Translations under genes and position numbers: made by a program
Shown here: positions 37,700 to 47,723 of the stretch, in pieces
Position numbering within the stretch: the first letter of the stretch is position 1
Layout: the number at the start of each line of letters is the position of its first letter
Notes under the pieces: generated by a model
What the model was told of the DNA's origin: nothing
The model's database searches: none
What the model saw: the letters and a program-made list of their open reading frames with translations, nothing else
From: Methanobrevibacter wolinii SH
GTDB lineage: Archaea; Methanobacteriota; Methanobacteria; Methanobacteriales; Methanobacteriaceae
DNA: 64,000 bases
Assembly: GCF_000621965.1 (NCBI RefSeq)
Contig: NZ_KK211375.1
Span: 114,294-178,293 of the forward strand
Direction of reading: 5' to 3'

Positions 37700-39049
37700 A
37701 TGGTAAATAAAACTTTATTTGGAACTTCTGGAATTAGAGGAGAAATTGGTTCAGAAGTTACTGCAGAACTTGCATTAAATGTAGGTAAATCTCTTGCAAG
37801 TTATCTTGGTAATGAAGGTAATGTAGTACTTGGTTATGATACTAGAACAACAAATAAAATGTTAGATCAAGCTATTACTGCAGGGCTTGTTGAAAGTGGA
37901 GTAAATGTTATTAAATTAGGTATGGTTCCAACTCCTCTTGTAGGATATGCTACTGAAAAATTATCTGCAGATGCAGGTATAATGATAACTGCTTCACATA
38001 ATCCTTCAAGATATAATGGTATTAAATTATGGAATAAGAATGGTATGGCATATACTCCTCTCCAAGAAAAAGAAATTGAAGACATTTATTTCAATAAAAA
38101 TTATATTAATATTTCTTGGGATAAAATAGGTTCAATTACTGAAAATAAAGAAATTAAAAAAGAATATATGAATGATTTATTAAGTATGGTAAATATTAAA
38201 CCAGGATTTAAAGTAGTCATTGACTGTGCATCTGGTGCTGGTAGTGAAATATCTCCTATTGTATTTAGACGTGCAGGTTGTGAAGTTATTACATTAAACT
38301 CACAAGTAGATGGTTTCTTCCCAGGACGTAATCCTGAACCTAATGATGCAAATCTCGGATCTCTTAAAAAAGTAGTAAAAGCTACTGGTGCAAATTTAGG
38401 TATTGCTCATGATGGTGATGCTGATCGTATGATGGCAGTAGATGAAACTGGTAAAGTTGTAGATTTTGATAAACTTCTTGCTCTTGTTGCATCTAAATTT
38501 GGAGGTACTGTAGTAACTACTGTAGATGCAGGTATTGTTATAGATGAAGCAGTTGAAGCTGTAGGTGGTAAAGTTTTACGTACTCCTGTAGGGGATGTTG
38601 CAGTTGCAGATGCTATATTAAAAAATAATGGTAGTTTTGGAGGAGAACCTTCTGGAACATGGTTACATCCTGATTTTTGCATGTGTCCAGATGGATTGTT
38701 ATCTGGTTTAAGACTTGCAGATATTGTATCTCATGAAGGCCCACTTTCAAAACTTCTTGGTGAAATGCCAAACTATCCAAATATTCGTGAAAAAATAACT
38801 TGTTCAAAAGAAGATAAAGTTAAAATAATGGAAGATATGGAAGAATTACTTAAACATGCATTTGATGATATTAAAGATGTAAACACTATTGATGGTGTAC
38901 GTTTAAGTTTTAAAGATGGTAGTTGGGTACTTGTAAGACCATCTGGTACTGAAAATTATATTAGAATAACTTTAGAAGCAAAAACTGAAGAAAAAGCAAA
39001 TGAAATTAAAGATAAATGTCTTGATATAATTAAATCTAATTTATCTTAA
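37700..39049 (+). CDS. glmM: Phosphoglucosamine mutase / phosphohexomutase GlmM
   Basis: 449 aa. FGTSGIRGEIGSEV, the phosphoserine loop TASHNPSRYNG (Ser99), the Mg loop GIAHDGDADRMMAVDE, the sugar-binding FGGEPSGTWL and the phosphate-binding RPSGTENYIRITLEA are all intact. It converts glucosamine-6-phosphate to glucosamine-1-phosphate for GlmU, which is the next gene but with a 346-bp gap. A second mutase lies at 46115-47476. Confidence 0.93.
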   Translation: MVNKTLFGTSGIRGEIGSEVTAELALNVGKSLASYLGNEGNVVLGYDTRTTNKMLDQAITAGLVESGVNVIKLGMVPTPLVGYATEKLSADAGIMITASHNPSRYNGIKLWNKNGMAYTPLQEKEIEDIYFNKNYINISWDKIGSITENKEIKKEYMNDLLSMVNIKPGFKVVIDCASGAGSEISPIVFRRAGCEVITLNSQVDGFFPGRNPEPNDANLGSLKKVVKATGANLGIAHDGDADRMMAVDETGKVVDFDKLLALVASKFGGTVVTTVDAGIVIDEAVEAVGGKVLRTPVGDVAVADAILKNNGSFGGEPSGTWLHPDFCMCPDGLLSGLRLADIVSHEGPLSKLLGEMPNYPNIREKITCSKEDKVKIMEDMEELLKHAFDDIKDVNTIDGVRLSFKDGSWVLVRPSGTENYIRITLEAKTEEKANEIKDKCLDIIKSNLS

Positions 39050-39395
39050 TTTTATTTTATTTTTAATACATTTAAGACTTATTTTTTGCTAAATTTTATT
39101 TATTTTTAAATTTAAAATAGTTTATATAAATTTAAGAATTTTAAGAAAATCAATTTTCTATTTTTAATTATTATTACTTACTTTTTTTAAATATTTTTAT
39201 TTAAAATCATGATTTTTATAATTTAGATATTTTTTATATTTTTTTTAGAAAACATTAATTTAATATTATTAAGATACAAAATAATAAGTATAGTTAAAAC
39301 AAAATATTTATTATAATTTAATATTTATAATTTAAAAAATTGTTTAATATTTTTTTTGATTATTTTATCGTGATTTACAATCGGAGGAATTAAAA
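39050..39395 (+). other. Intergenic, glmM/glmU
   Basis: 346 bases. It includes a fragment ATTTAAGAATTTTAAGAAAATCAATTTTC that loosely recalls the dispersed element but is too short to call. A GGAGGA ribosome site ends it. Confidence 0.4.
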
Positions 39396-40676
39396 TTGAA
39401 AGCTGTAATTTTAAGTGCAGGTGAAGGAACAAGGATGAGGCCATTAACTATTACAAAGCCTAAAACAATGTTACCTGTAGCTGGAAAACCAATCATTCAA
39501 TATAACATAGAAGCATTAAGAGATTGTGGTATTAAAGATATTCTTTTAATTGTAGGATACAAAGAAAATATGGTTAGAAATTACTTCAAAGATGGAAGTG
39601 ATTTTGGAGTAAATATCTCTTATAAAACTCAAACTGATTTAAGAGGAACTGCTAATGCTATTGGTTATGCTTCTGATTTTGTTGATGATAGTATTATAGC
39701 TCTTAATGGAGATATTATCTTAGATGTTTCTATATTGTCTGAAATTATTGATGATTTTAAAGAAAATAAACCAGATACATTAATGGTATTAAAAGAAGTT
39801 GAAGATCCAACTGGATTTGGTGTTGTTGAAGTTAAAGGCCATAATGTAGTGAATATTATTGAAAAACCTGAAAAAGGTAAAGCTCCAAGTAATTTAATTA
39901 ACACAGGAATTTATATATTTAATAAAGATATATTTGAAAAAATTGAAAATACTGAATTGTCTCCTCGTGGTGAGTATGAAATCACTGATTCTTTAATTAT
40001 GCAAATTAAAGATGGTAAAACAGTAAGAGGGCATAAAACAACTAAAAACTGGATTGATATTGGTAAACCATGGGAGCTTATTGAGATAAATGAAAAATTA
40101 CTTAATAATGTAAAAACTGAAATTAAAGGTGAAATTGAAAATGGAGTAACTATTCATGGAGAAGTTTACCTTGATGAAGGAAGTATTATTAAAGCAGGAG
40201 TATATATTGAAGGACCAGTATATATTGGTAAAAACTGTGATATAGGACCTAATTCATATATTAGGGGTAATACATACTTTGGAGATAATGTTCATATTGG
40301 TAATGCTGTAGAAATTAAAAATTCAATTATTATGGAAAATACTAATGTAAGTCATTTAAGTTATGTTGGTGATTCTGTTTTAGGTTCTAATTGTAATATT
40401 GCAGCTGGAACTAATATTGCAAATCTACGTTTTGATAATAGGACTGTTAGAACTATTATTAAAAATAAAAAAATTGACAGTGGTAGACGTAAATTAGGAG
40501 CTATTGTAGGAGATTACACAAAAACAGGTATTAACTCTAGTTTAAGTCCTGGTGTAAAAGTAGGATCTAATTCTTCAATAGGTTCTGGTGTTTTATTAAC
40601 TACTGATGTTGGTTCTAATAAAAGAGTTTTATTAAAACAAGAGCACATTATTCAAAATAAAGGTAATGATGATTAA
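39396..40676 (+). CDS. glmU: Bifunctional sugar-1-phosphate nucleotidylyltransferase/acetyltransferase (GlmU-type)
   Basis: 426 aa from TTG 39396 after GGAGGA. The N-terminal Rossmann domain (1-225) begins LSAGEGTRMRPLTITKPK and has VKGHNVVNIIEKP and LNGDIILD. From about residue 240 it is a left-handed beta-helix of hexapeptides (IGKNCDIGPNSYIRGN, IGNAVEIKNS, GAIVGDYTKTGINSS). The archaeal type makes UDP-GlcNAc from GlcN-1-P, acetyl-CoA and UTP. The product would feed pseudomurein and N-glycan synthesis (aglB, 58-61 kb genes). Confidence 0.9.
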   Translation: MKAVILSAGEGTRMRPLTITKPKTMLPVAGKPIIQYNIEALRDCGIKDILLIVGYKENMVRNYFKDGSDFGVNISYKTQTDLRGTANAIGYASDFVDDSIIALNGDIILDVSILSEIIDDFKENKPDTLMVLKEVEDPTGFGVVEVKGHNVVNIIEKPEKGKAPSNLINTGIYIFNKDIFEKIENTELSPRGEYEITDSLIMQIKDGKTVRGHKTTKNWIDIGKPWELIEINEKLLNNVKTEIKGEIENGVTIHGEVYLDEGSIIKAGVYIEGPVYIGKNCDIGPNSYIRGNTYFGDNVHIGNAVEIKNSIIMENTNVSHLSYVGDSVLGSNCNIAAGTNIANLRFDNRTVRTIIKNKKIDSGRRKLGAIVGDYTKTGINSSLSPGVKVGSNSSIGSGVLLTTDVGSNKRVLLKQEHIIQNKGNDD

Positions 40677-40793
40677 TTATTACTTTTATTAAATTTTTTA
40701 TTATTTTTATATAATTAATATAAAAAAATTTCAAATATTGATTTTTATTATAAAAGTATTATTATTAGAAAAATTATAGTGAGGTTATAAAAT

Positions 40794-41273
40794 ATGGAAA
40801 TTAAAGAAAGTACTGAAATATTTCCAGGTACTCATATTGTAGGTGATGTTGAACTTGATGAAAATGTATCTGTTTGGTATGGTGCAGTTATTAGAGGTGA
40901 TGTAGCACCTATTAAAATAGGTAAAAACTCAAATGTTCAGGATAATTGTGTACTTCATGCTACTAAAGATATCCCATTAACTATTGGGGATAATGTAACT
41001 ATTGGTCATGGAGCAGTTGTCCATGGATGTACTATTGAGGATAATGTTCTTATTGGTATGAATGCTACTGTACTTAATAATGCACATATTGGTAAAAATT
41101 CTATTGTAGGTGCTGGAGCAGTTGTAAGTGAAGGTAAAGAATTTCCTGAAGGAAGTTTAATTTTAGGTGTTCCTGGTAAACTTATCAAACAAGTCTCTAA
41201 GGAACAAATAGAATCAATTCAAGAGAATGCAGATCATTATGTTAAACTTTCTAAATCATATAATCTTGATTAA
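40794..41273 (+). CDS. Gamma-class carbonic anhydrase-like hexapeptide protein
   Basis: 159 aa, left-handed beta-helix. Zinc ligands are in VLHATKD and GHGAVVHGCTI (three His), and SVWYGAVIRGD is the conserved entry. It resembles the CamH/YrdA subgroup, which lacks the signal peptide and acidic loop of Cam. It may hydrate CO2 for methanogenic fixation; some relatives are acyltransferases. Confidence 0.85.
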   Translation: MEIKESTEIFPGTHIVGDVELDENVSVWYGAVIRGDVAPIKIGKNSNVQDNCVLHATKDIPLTIGDNVTIGHGAVVHGCTIEDNVLIGMNATVLNNAHIGKNSIVGAGAVVSEGKEFPEGSLILGVPGKLIKQVSKEQIESIQENADHYVKLSKSYNLD

Positions 41274-41515
41274 ACCTATATCAAATTTAGTTTAAATCTA
41301 TATGATTAAAGAGTTTATATTTAAATTAATCTTTATTTTTTATTTAATTATTAAATAAGTTTTAATTTATTTTTTTCATGTTTTTTACATATTAAATACT
41401 TTTATCTTTCTTTTTTAAATTTTATTATTTAACTTTTGAAATTCTATTTTACTTTTATTTTAATAAGAATTTTATAAAGTGTATTTTTTTTATAAATATA
41501 GGTGTTGTTTTTAAA

Positions 41516-42613
41516 ATGAATGCAAGAGATGTTGTAAAGAAATTAGATCCTTATGTACCTGGAAGGTCTGAGGATGAGATTGCTAATGAATTCGGTGTGA
41601 ATAAAGAGGATATTATTAAATTAGGTTCTAATGAAAATCCATGGGGACCATCTGAAAATGCTATTAAAGCAATTGAAAGTGAAATTCATACTATTAACAG
41701 GTATCCTGAAACTGATTTAGAAAAATTAAGAAGTGAATTTGCAAAATATGCTGGTGTTAAAACTGAAAATGTAATTGTTTCTGGTGATGGTGCAGATGAA
41801 ATTATTGATGTTTTAGCAAAAACTTTCATAAACCCTGGAGATGAATTTATAACACCTCTTCCAACATATACTTATTATGAATTTTTATTTAAACCATATG
41901 GGGCAGTACCAGTCTATGCTAAATGGAATATGGATAATAATACTTTAGATGTTCAATCTGTTTTAGATGCAATTACTAATAAAACTAAAGTAATTTTTAT
42001 TTGTTCACCTAATAATCCTTCTGGGGCAGTTGTAAGTGAAGAAGACTTAAGAACTATTATTGAGGCTACTGATGCTTTAGTTGTTATTGATGAAGCATAT
42101 TTTGAATATTCAGAACAAACTCAATCTAAACTAATTAATGATTATTCTAATGTTTTTATTATAAGAACAATGTCTAAAGTTATGGGTATTGCTGGTTTAA
42201 GAGTAGGTTATGGTTTATCTGATCCTGAAACAATTGATTATATGTTAAGAATTAAACCAGTATTTTCTCTTACTAGATTATCTTATGTTGCAGCAATGGC
42301 TACACTTAATGATAAAGAATTTATCAAATATTCCACAGCTAAAGGAATTGAATCAAGAGAATATTTATATAATGAAGTTTCTAAATTTAAAACATTACAT
42401 GTATTTAAATCAAAATCAAATTTCATGTTAATTGATGTTCATGATACAGGTTATACTGCTGCAGAACTTACTCGTGAATTAATGAAAAAAGGTGTAATTG
42501 TACGTGATTGTACTTCTTTTAAAGGTATTGATGAATATTGGATTAGAATAAGTATTGCAACTTTAGAAGAAGATAAAAGATTTATTGATATTTTACATAC
42601 TATTGTAGAATAA
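41516..42613 (+). CDS. hisC: Histidinol-phosphate aminotransferase
   Basis: 365 aa. [20 protein letters not shown] is the classic HisC start; then [37 protein letters not shown] and [17 protein letters not shown] with the PLP lysine. It transfers the amino group from glutamate to imidazole-acetol phosphate in histidine synthesis. The ribosome site is weak. No other his genes are adjacent. Confidence 0.92.
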   Translation: MNARDVVKKLDPYVPGRSEDEIANEFGVNKEDIIKLGSNENPWGPSENAIKAIESEIHTINRYPETDLEKLRSEFAKYAGVKTENVIVSGDGADEIIDVLAKTFINPGDEFITPLPTYTYYEFLFKPYGAVPVYAKWNMDNNTLDVQSVLDAITNKTKVIFICSPNNPSGAVVSEEDLRTIIEATDALVVIDEAYFEYSEQTQSKLINDYSNVFIIRTMSKVMGIAGLRVGYGLSDPETIDYMLRIKPVFSLTRLSYVAAMATLNDKEFIKYSTAKGIESREYLYNEVSKFKTLHVFKSKSNFMLIDVHDTGYTAAELTRELMKKGVIVRDCTSFKGIDEYWIRISIATLEEDKRFIDILHTIVE

Positions 42614-42765
42614 TTAATTATCGTATTTTAATTTTATTTTAAAATATTTTAATTATTTAATTATTTAAGTTATTTTTTAGTTTAGCTTTTAATTATTTAA
42701 TTAGTTAAATTTAATTTATTTTTAATTATTATTTATTATTTAAATTACTATATAGATGTGATTTG

Positions 42766-43476
42766 ATGTATTTTGGCGGATCAGTTGTTTCAAGTGTTGA
42801 TTTTCATGGTAGAATGTCTTTTATGATATTTTTATCACAATGTCCTTTAAGATGTCCTTATTGTCAAAATCCAGAATTATTAGATGATAAAACAGAAAAA
42901 CCTTTAGATGAGGTATTAGAGCTTATTAATCATAATGCTGATTTTATGGATGCAGTTGTTATATCTGGTGGAGAACCACTTGTACAATCTAATGATGTAT
43001 TAAGTATATTGAAATATTCAAAAGATATTGGACTTGAAACTAAATTAGATACTAGTGCTGTTTATCCAAATAGATTAGAACCTTTACTTGATTATACTGA
43101 TTATGTTGCTATGGATATTAAAGTCCCTTTTGATAAATATAAAGAGGTAATAGGTGCTCCTGTTGGAGATGCTGTTAAATCATCTATGGAAATGGTTTAT
43201 AATAGAGATGATGTAGTACTTGAATGTAGAACAACTTATGTTCCTAAACTCATGTCTTTATCTGATGTTGAAACAATTGCAAAATCTGTTAAATGTGATA
43301 TTTATACATTACAACAATTTAGAAATAGAAATGTTTTAGATCAACGTTTATATACTATTGATAGTCCAAATGCATTAGATATGAAAGAATTTGCACAATA
43401 TCTTAAAAAGTATTATCTTAGAGATACTGAAGTTTTCTTAAAAACTGCTGAATTTGGAAATGAAATTATTAAATAA
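42766..43476 (+). CDS. Radical-SAM activating enzyme (anaerobic ribonucleotide reductase activase type)
   Basis: 236 aa. ATG 42766 follows GATGTGATT; an in-frame TTG lies three bases earlier. MYFGGSVVSSVDFHGRMSF is followed by the cluster motif CPLRCPYC (C-x3-C-x2-C), then VISGGEPLVQ (SAM contact) and YVAMDIKVPFDKYKE. Methanogen members annotated as NrdG-like or pyruvate-formate-lyase-activating-like work on glycyl radical enzymes. No NrdD gene adjoins it, so the target is inferred. Confidence 0.85.
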   Translation: MYFGGSVVSSVDFHGRMSFMIFLSQCPLRCPYCQNPELLDDKTEKPLDEVLELINHNADFMDAVVISGGEPLVQSNDVLSILKYSKDIGLETKLDTSAVYPNRLEPLLDYTDYVAMDIKVPFDKYKEVIGAPVGDAVKSSMEMVYNRDDVVLECRTTYVPKLMSLSDVETIAKSVKCDIYTLQQFRNRNVLDQRLYTIDSPNALDMKEFAQYLKKYYLRDTEVFLKTAEFGNEIIK

Positions 43477-43478
43477 TT

Positions 43479-43515
43479 TAATTAAGCTATTTAATTATTT
43501 TTTATTTTTTATTTT
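43479..43515 (+). terminator. Hairpin after the activase gene
   Basis: TAATTAA (43479-43485), loop GCTAT, TTAATTA (43491-43497), then a T-run. Confidence 0.55.
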
Positions 43516-43652
43516 TTAGTGAAAACTTATTATTATAATAAAATAGATAATATATTAATTAATGAAAATCTTTAGATAATTATTTAATATATTTAATTTT
43601 TAAACAATTTTTATATTTAAATTTTAAAAAAATAATTTTGTGTGTTGTTATT

Positions 43653-44789
43653 ATGCCTATATTGTCCTTTGGTAGTCAGAATATTAATATTATAACTGGT
43701 AAAAAAAGGATGACTATTAGAAAATTATGGAAAAATCCTTTAAAGGTTGGAGACCGTCTTTATTGTTATTGGAATTTAGTTTCTAAAGAAAAAAAGAAAA
43801 TTTTTGAAGCTAAAGTTACAGACATAAAATTAATTAAATTTAAAGACCTTAAAAATAATGATAACTTAGCTCAAGAAGAGGGTTATGAAAATTCAAAAGA
43901 GATGGTTAAAGAATTTAAGAAGATGTATGTTAAACCTCTTAAGGATGAAGATATTTTCCAAATCATTTATTTTGAAAAATTAGATGTAGATGATTGGAAA
44001 GGTGATAAAATAGATCAAAAAGCTATGATAACTCAAAGAGCAGATATATTATTTGATAGTGGTAAATATGATAAATCTGTTTTATGTTATTCTGCTGCTT
44101 TAAAATATGATTCTAATGATGTTTACCTTTTAAACAAAAAAGGAGATAATCTTACTAGATTAGGTAAATTTAAAGAGGCATTAAACTGTTATAATAAAGC
44201 TTTAAAAATAGATAAAAATAATGAATATATTTGGAATAATAAAGCTATTGCACTTTTAAATTCTGGTAATCCTCAAGAGGCCTTAAAAGCTAGTGATGAA
44301 GCTATTAAAATTAATTCAGGAGATACTTCTATTTTATATTGGAGAGGTTTTATTCTTGAAGTTTTAAATAGATTAGAAGAAGCACTTCAAGTTTATAATA
44401 TTTTATTAAATATTGATGATTCTGATCCTGAAGTTTGGAATGCAATTGGAAACATTTTAACTGATTTAGAAAGGCCAGAAGATGCACTTAGAGCATATGA
44501 TAAAACATTATCTTTATGTCTTGATGACTCTGAAGTTGATGCATCTGCTCAAAATCGTAAAGGTAATGCTCTTTTAGAATTAGGTAGATTTTCTGAAGCA
44601 TTAGATTGTTATAATAAAGCTATTTCTATTGAAAAAGATAATGAATCATTCCTAATTAATAAAGGTGTAGCTTTAATGGAACTTGGAAAATTTGCAGAAG
44701 CAGAAAATATATTTACTAAAGTTTTAGCAATTAATCCAAATAATGATGATGCTAAATTCCTTAAAATGGAATGTCTTGAAAATTTTTAG
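43653..44789 (+). CDS. ASCH-domain protein fused to TPR repeats
   Basis: 378 aa. ATG 43653 gives MPILSFGSQNINIITGKKRM; TTG 43638 would add five odd residues. Residues 1-110 look like an ASCH (PUA-like) domain: TGKKRMTIRK, VGDRLYCYWNLVS, EAKVTDIK, then EEGYENSKEM and a terminal FQIIYFEKL strand. Residues about 125-378 are at least six TPR units (e.g. AALKYDSNDVYLLNKKGDNL, GNPQEALKASDEAIKI, GRFSEALDCYNKAISIEKD). ASCH folds bind RNA or nucleotides, TPRs bind proteins; the combination suggests an adaptor between RNA and protein partners. Function unknown. Confidence 0.8.
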   Translation: MPILSFGSQNINIITGKKRMTIRKLWKNPLKVGDRLYCYWNLVSKEKKKIFEAKVTDIKLIKFKDLKNNDNLAQEEGYENSKEMVKEFKKMYVKPLKDEDIFQIIYFEKLDVDDWKGDKIDQKAMITQRADILFDSGKYDKSVLCYSAALKYDSNDVYLLNKKGDNLTRLGKFKEALNCYNKALKIDKNNEYIWNNKAIALLNSGNPQEALKASDEAIKINSGDTSILYWRGFILEVLNRLEEALQVYNILLNIDDSDPEVWNAIGNILTDLERPEDALRAYDKTLSLCLDDSEVDASAQNRKGNALLELGRFSEALDCYNKAISIEKDNESFLINKGVALMELGKFAEAENIFTKVLAINPNNDDAKFLKMECLENF

Positions 44790-44830
44790 TTAAATCTTAT
44801 TAATTTAACTATTTGTATGTTTTTCTTAAT
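44787..44830 (+). terminator. Hairpin overlapping the ASCH-TPR stop
   Basis: TAGTTAAAT (44787-44795) / ATTTAACTA (44803-44811), a perfect 9-bp stem with 7-nt loop, then T-rich sequence. Confidence 0.55.
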
Positions 44831-45361
44831 TTTTTATCTTATTTTTTTTTTTTAATTATTTTGTGTGTATAATTGTTTATTATTTTTTTTACTCTATTTT
44901 TAATTATTTAATGTATATGTTTATTTATTATTTTTCTATTGTTGTTCTTAACTTAATTTATTTTATATTTGTCTTTATTATTCTTTTATAATTTTATTTT
45001 ATTATTAATATTTTAGTAGATTATTTTATTTTAACAATAGTTTCTATTTACATTATTTTAAAGATTTTTTATTTAAAGTTAAGCAAAAATAAATATTAAG
45101 TTTCTTATATTTGTATAAAATTCTTTTTTTAAACTATTAATGCTTTGTTGAAATCTTTCTAATTTTTAGAATAAAATTTCTTAAAATTAATTTTTAAGTA
45201 TTAATACGGTTTAAATTATTATAAAATATAGTATTTCAACAGACTCATTATTAAGTTTCTTAGAATATAATTTTAAAAATAAGTCTTTTACTAAAAAATT
45301 GAAATTTTAAATAAATGTCTAAAATAAGTTAAAATTAATTAAATTAAATAAAAGAATATAG
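44790..45361. other. Intergenic with dispersed element, between convergent genes
   Basis: 572 bases. The first 350 are T-rich low-complexity sequence; the best copy of the dispersed element is at 45144-45243. No ORF. Confidence 0.5.
45144..45243 (+). repeat. Dispersed intergenic element, intact copy B (MITE-like)
   Basis: 100 bp from TTTGTTGAAAT to ATTTCAACAGA, imperfect terminal inverted repeats of about 10 bp. Inside: AATTTTTAGAATAAAATTTC, TTAAAATTAATTTTTAAG, TATTAATACGG, TTTAAATTATTATAAAA. It has no coding capacity. Confidence 0.75.
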
Positions 45362-46063
45362 TTATTCACTATATACTTTTTTAAGATAAGTTCCAAGATA
45401 AGTACCGCAGAAAACAAGTAATCCACTAACAAGAATTAAAATTATTATATCTAAAATTATAACCATTCCATAATCTCCAGGATTAGAAGTTCCTATTGCA
45501 CCAAAAGCAGTTGATAATTGGTTAAGTGCATTAGTAATTACATCGTAAAGGATATAATAAATTCCACCACTTGTTAATTCAAAACTAGTAGTTATTAAGA
45601 AAAATACTATTGCATTTACTTTACTGTCAATATAATTTTCACAAGAAGTAATTCCCATAATAAATGTTCCAAAGAATATTGAACTTACTATTGTAAGAAA
45701 GAGTTGTGTTGTAAAATCTATGATTCCATTAGAATAAAATATTCCATAAAATGTATATGTTAAAAATAAGAATAAACCTGTAAATGCAAATCCAATAGAT
45801 AATCCTAGTACATTTGTATGTTTATTTAATTCTTTTATTCTATTTTCTTCTTTTACTATAGGTTCTTTTTTGTTTTTTGTATATTTTTCTTTTATTTTAT
45901 GTTCCTCTTTTTCTCCATTGTCTAATCTTTTTTTACTAATATTATCAATTGGTTCTGTCTGTTTATTTTTTATTTCTTTTTTATTTGTTGAAACCTTTTC
46001 ACCACATTCTGTACAAAATTTAGCATTATCTCTGATTTCAGCATTACAATTTGGACATTTCGT
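45362..46063 (-). CDS. Zinc-ribbon membrane protein, apparent ACG start
   Basis: The reading frame is open from a TAA at 46078-46076 to the stop at 45362, yet has no ATG, GTG or TTG before Met at 45658. ACG at 46063 is the natural start: GGGGG ends exactly 7 nt upstream and translation then gives (M)KCPNCNAEIRDNAKFCTECG, the usual zinc-ribbon opening also seen at 6602. The protein (233 aa) has a 60-residue Lys/Glu linker and four membrane helices (about 85-105, 118-140, 150-170, 200-225). Starting at Met 45658 would lose the ribbon and two helices. Function unknown. Confidence 0.75.
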   Translation of the reverse strand, partial: TKCPNCNAEIRDNAKFCTECGEKVSTNKKEIKNKQTEPIDNISKKRLDNGEKEEHKIKEKYTKNKKEPIVKEENRIKELNKHTNVLGLSIGFAFTGLFLFLTYTFYGIFYSNGIIDFTTQLFLTIVSSIFFGTFIMGITSCENYIDSKVNAIVFFLITTSFELTSGGIYYILYDVITNALNQLSTAFGAIGTSNPGDYGMVIILDIIILILVSGLLVFCGTYLGTYLKKVYSE

Positions 46064-46114
46064 GAAAATTCCCCCTTAATTTAAGTATATAAAATAGGAT
46101 TAATATTAATTAAC

Positions 46115-47476
46115 CTATTTTAAATATTTTTTAACAAGTGAAATTCCCCATTCGGTCATTTCTTTAGATTTATTGATGTCGTCTGTTTCTGCAAAACATC
46201 TAAAGATAGGTTCTGTTCCACTAGGTCTTATAATTAACCATCCATCTTCTCTTAGTATTTTAACTCCATCAGTTCTGTCTATTTTATAATCTGTTGTGTT
46301 TTTAATTTCTTCAGCTATTCTAGACATTACTTCTTCTTTTTGATCATCTGGACATTCTGTTTTCATTTTTACAGTATGATATACTGGAAGTTCACTTACA
46401 AGTTCTGATAATGGTTTTTTCTCTTTTGCAATAATTTCTAAGATTTTTGATACAGTCATTGCTGCATCTCTTCCATAAACAAATTCAGGGAAAATTAATC
46501 CTCCATTTTCTTCTCCACCAAATAGTCCATTTGTATCTTTAAGTTTCCTTGCTACAAGTAAATCTCCTACTGCAGTTGCAATAACGTTTCCACCATATTC
46601 TTCTGCAATATCATAAATTGCTGTAGAAGTTGCAACAGTAGTTACAATGGTTCCTCCATTATTTTCTTTAAGCATTGCTTTTTCAACAAGTGAAAATGTT
46701 TTATCTCCAAGAACAAAGTTTCCTTTTTCATCAATACATATTGTCCTATCTGCATCTCCATCATGAGCAAGACCAATATCTGCACCTAATTCTTTAACAG
46801 TAGCTATTAAATCTTGTAAGTTTTCTTCAATAGGTTCTGGATTACGTCCAGGGAAATGTCCATCTGCTTGTGAATTTAAGGTTGTAACATCACATCCAAG
46901 TTTTCTAAGTAAATATGGTGCTGTATAAGAACCTGCTCCAGATCCACAATCAACAACAACTTTGAGATTTGCTTTGCGAATTGCGTCTGCATCTACTCTA
47001 CTTATTGCATCATTAATATATTCTGAGATTATATTGTCATTAGTATATACTTTTCCAATTTCATCCCATTTTGCTCTTTTAGGTTCTCCATCAAAGAACA
47101 TTTCTTCAACTTTAAGTTCCATGTCATCTGGTGTTCCAATACCAAATTCATCTACAAATTTAAGACCATTATATTTTGGAGGATTATGTGAAGCAGTTAC
47201 TATAATTCCACCATCATAATATTTTCTTACTGCATATTGTATTGCAGGAGTTGGAAGTATTCCTAAATCTACTACATCACATCCTGAGGATAATAATCCT
47301 GCAGTAATTGCATGTTTAAGCATTGGTGTTGAGGTTCTTGTATCTCCACCAATTGCTACAGTTCCTTGTACAAGTGTACCATAACTTGCTGCAAGTCTTG
47401 AAGCAAATTCTGGAGTCATAACTTCATTTGCTACTCTACGTACACCAAAAGTTCCAAATAATCGTTTTTTAACCAT
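46115..47476 (-). CDS. Second phosphohexomutase (GlmM/ManB-like)
   Basis: 453 aa. FGTFGVRRVANEVMTPEF replaces the usual FGTSGIRG; the phosphoserine loop TASHNPPKYNG (Ser96), Mg loop LAHDGDADRTICIDE, sugar loop GGEENGGLIFPEF and RPSGTEPIFRCFAE are present. Phosphoglucosamine or phosphomannomutase activity is likely; GEENGG, in place of the GGEPSG of the 37.7-kb copy, suggests the two differ in substrate. Its operon has no other sugar gene. Confidence 0.88.
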   Translation of the reverse strand: MVKKRLFGTFGVRRVANEVMTPEFASRLAASYGTLVQGTVAIGGDTRTSTPMLKHAITAGLLSSGCDVVDLGILPTPAIQYAVRKYYDGGIIVTASHNPPKYNGLKFVDEFGIGTPDDMELKVEEMFFDGEPKRAKWDEIGKVYTNDNIISEYINDAISRVDADAIRKANLKVVVDCGSGAGSYTAPYLLRKLGCDVTTLNSQADGHFPGRNPEPIEENLQDLIATVKELGADIGLAHDGDADRTICIDEKGNFVLGDKTFSLVEKAMLKENNGGTIVTTVATSTAIYDIAEEYGGNVIATAVGDLLVARKLKDTNGLFGGEENGGLIFPEFVYGRDAAMTVSKILEIIAKEKKPLSELVSELPVYHTVKMKTECPDDQKEEVMSRIAEEIKNTTDYKIDRTDGVKILREDGWLIIRPSGTEPIFRCFAETDDINKSKEMTEWGISLVKKYLK

Positions 47477-47723
47477 ATTATAACCTTTAGTTTAATTTTA
47501 AATATTTATTTAAGTAATTCTATTTTAATTAAATAGTTTTTTAATATAAATCTTAAATAGATTATTTATATTTTTATAATAATTAATTAATAAACTTTTT
47601 TTTATTAATTCTTTCTTATTTTAATTATAATTTTTTTTTTTAAGATTATACCTTAAATATTAAAGTTTTTTATAATTATTTTAATGGTATTGAAAACTTA
47701 TTTTATTTAAAATTTTAATTTTT

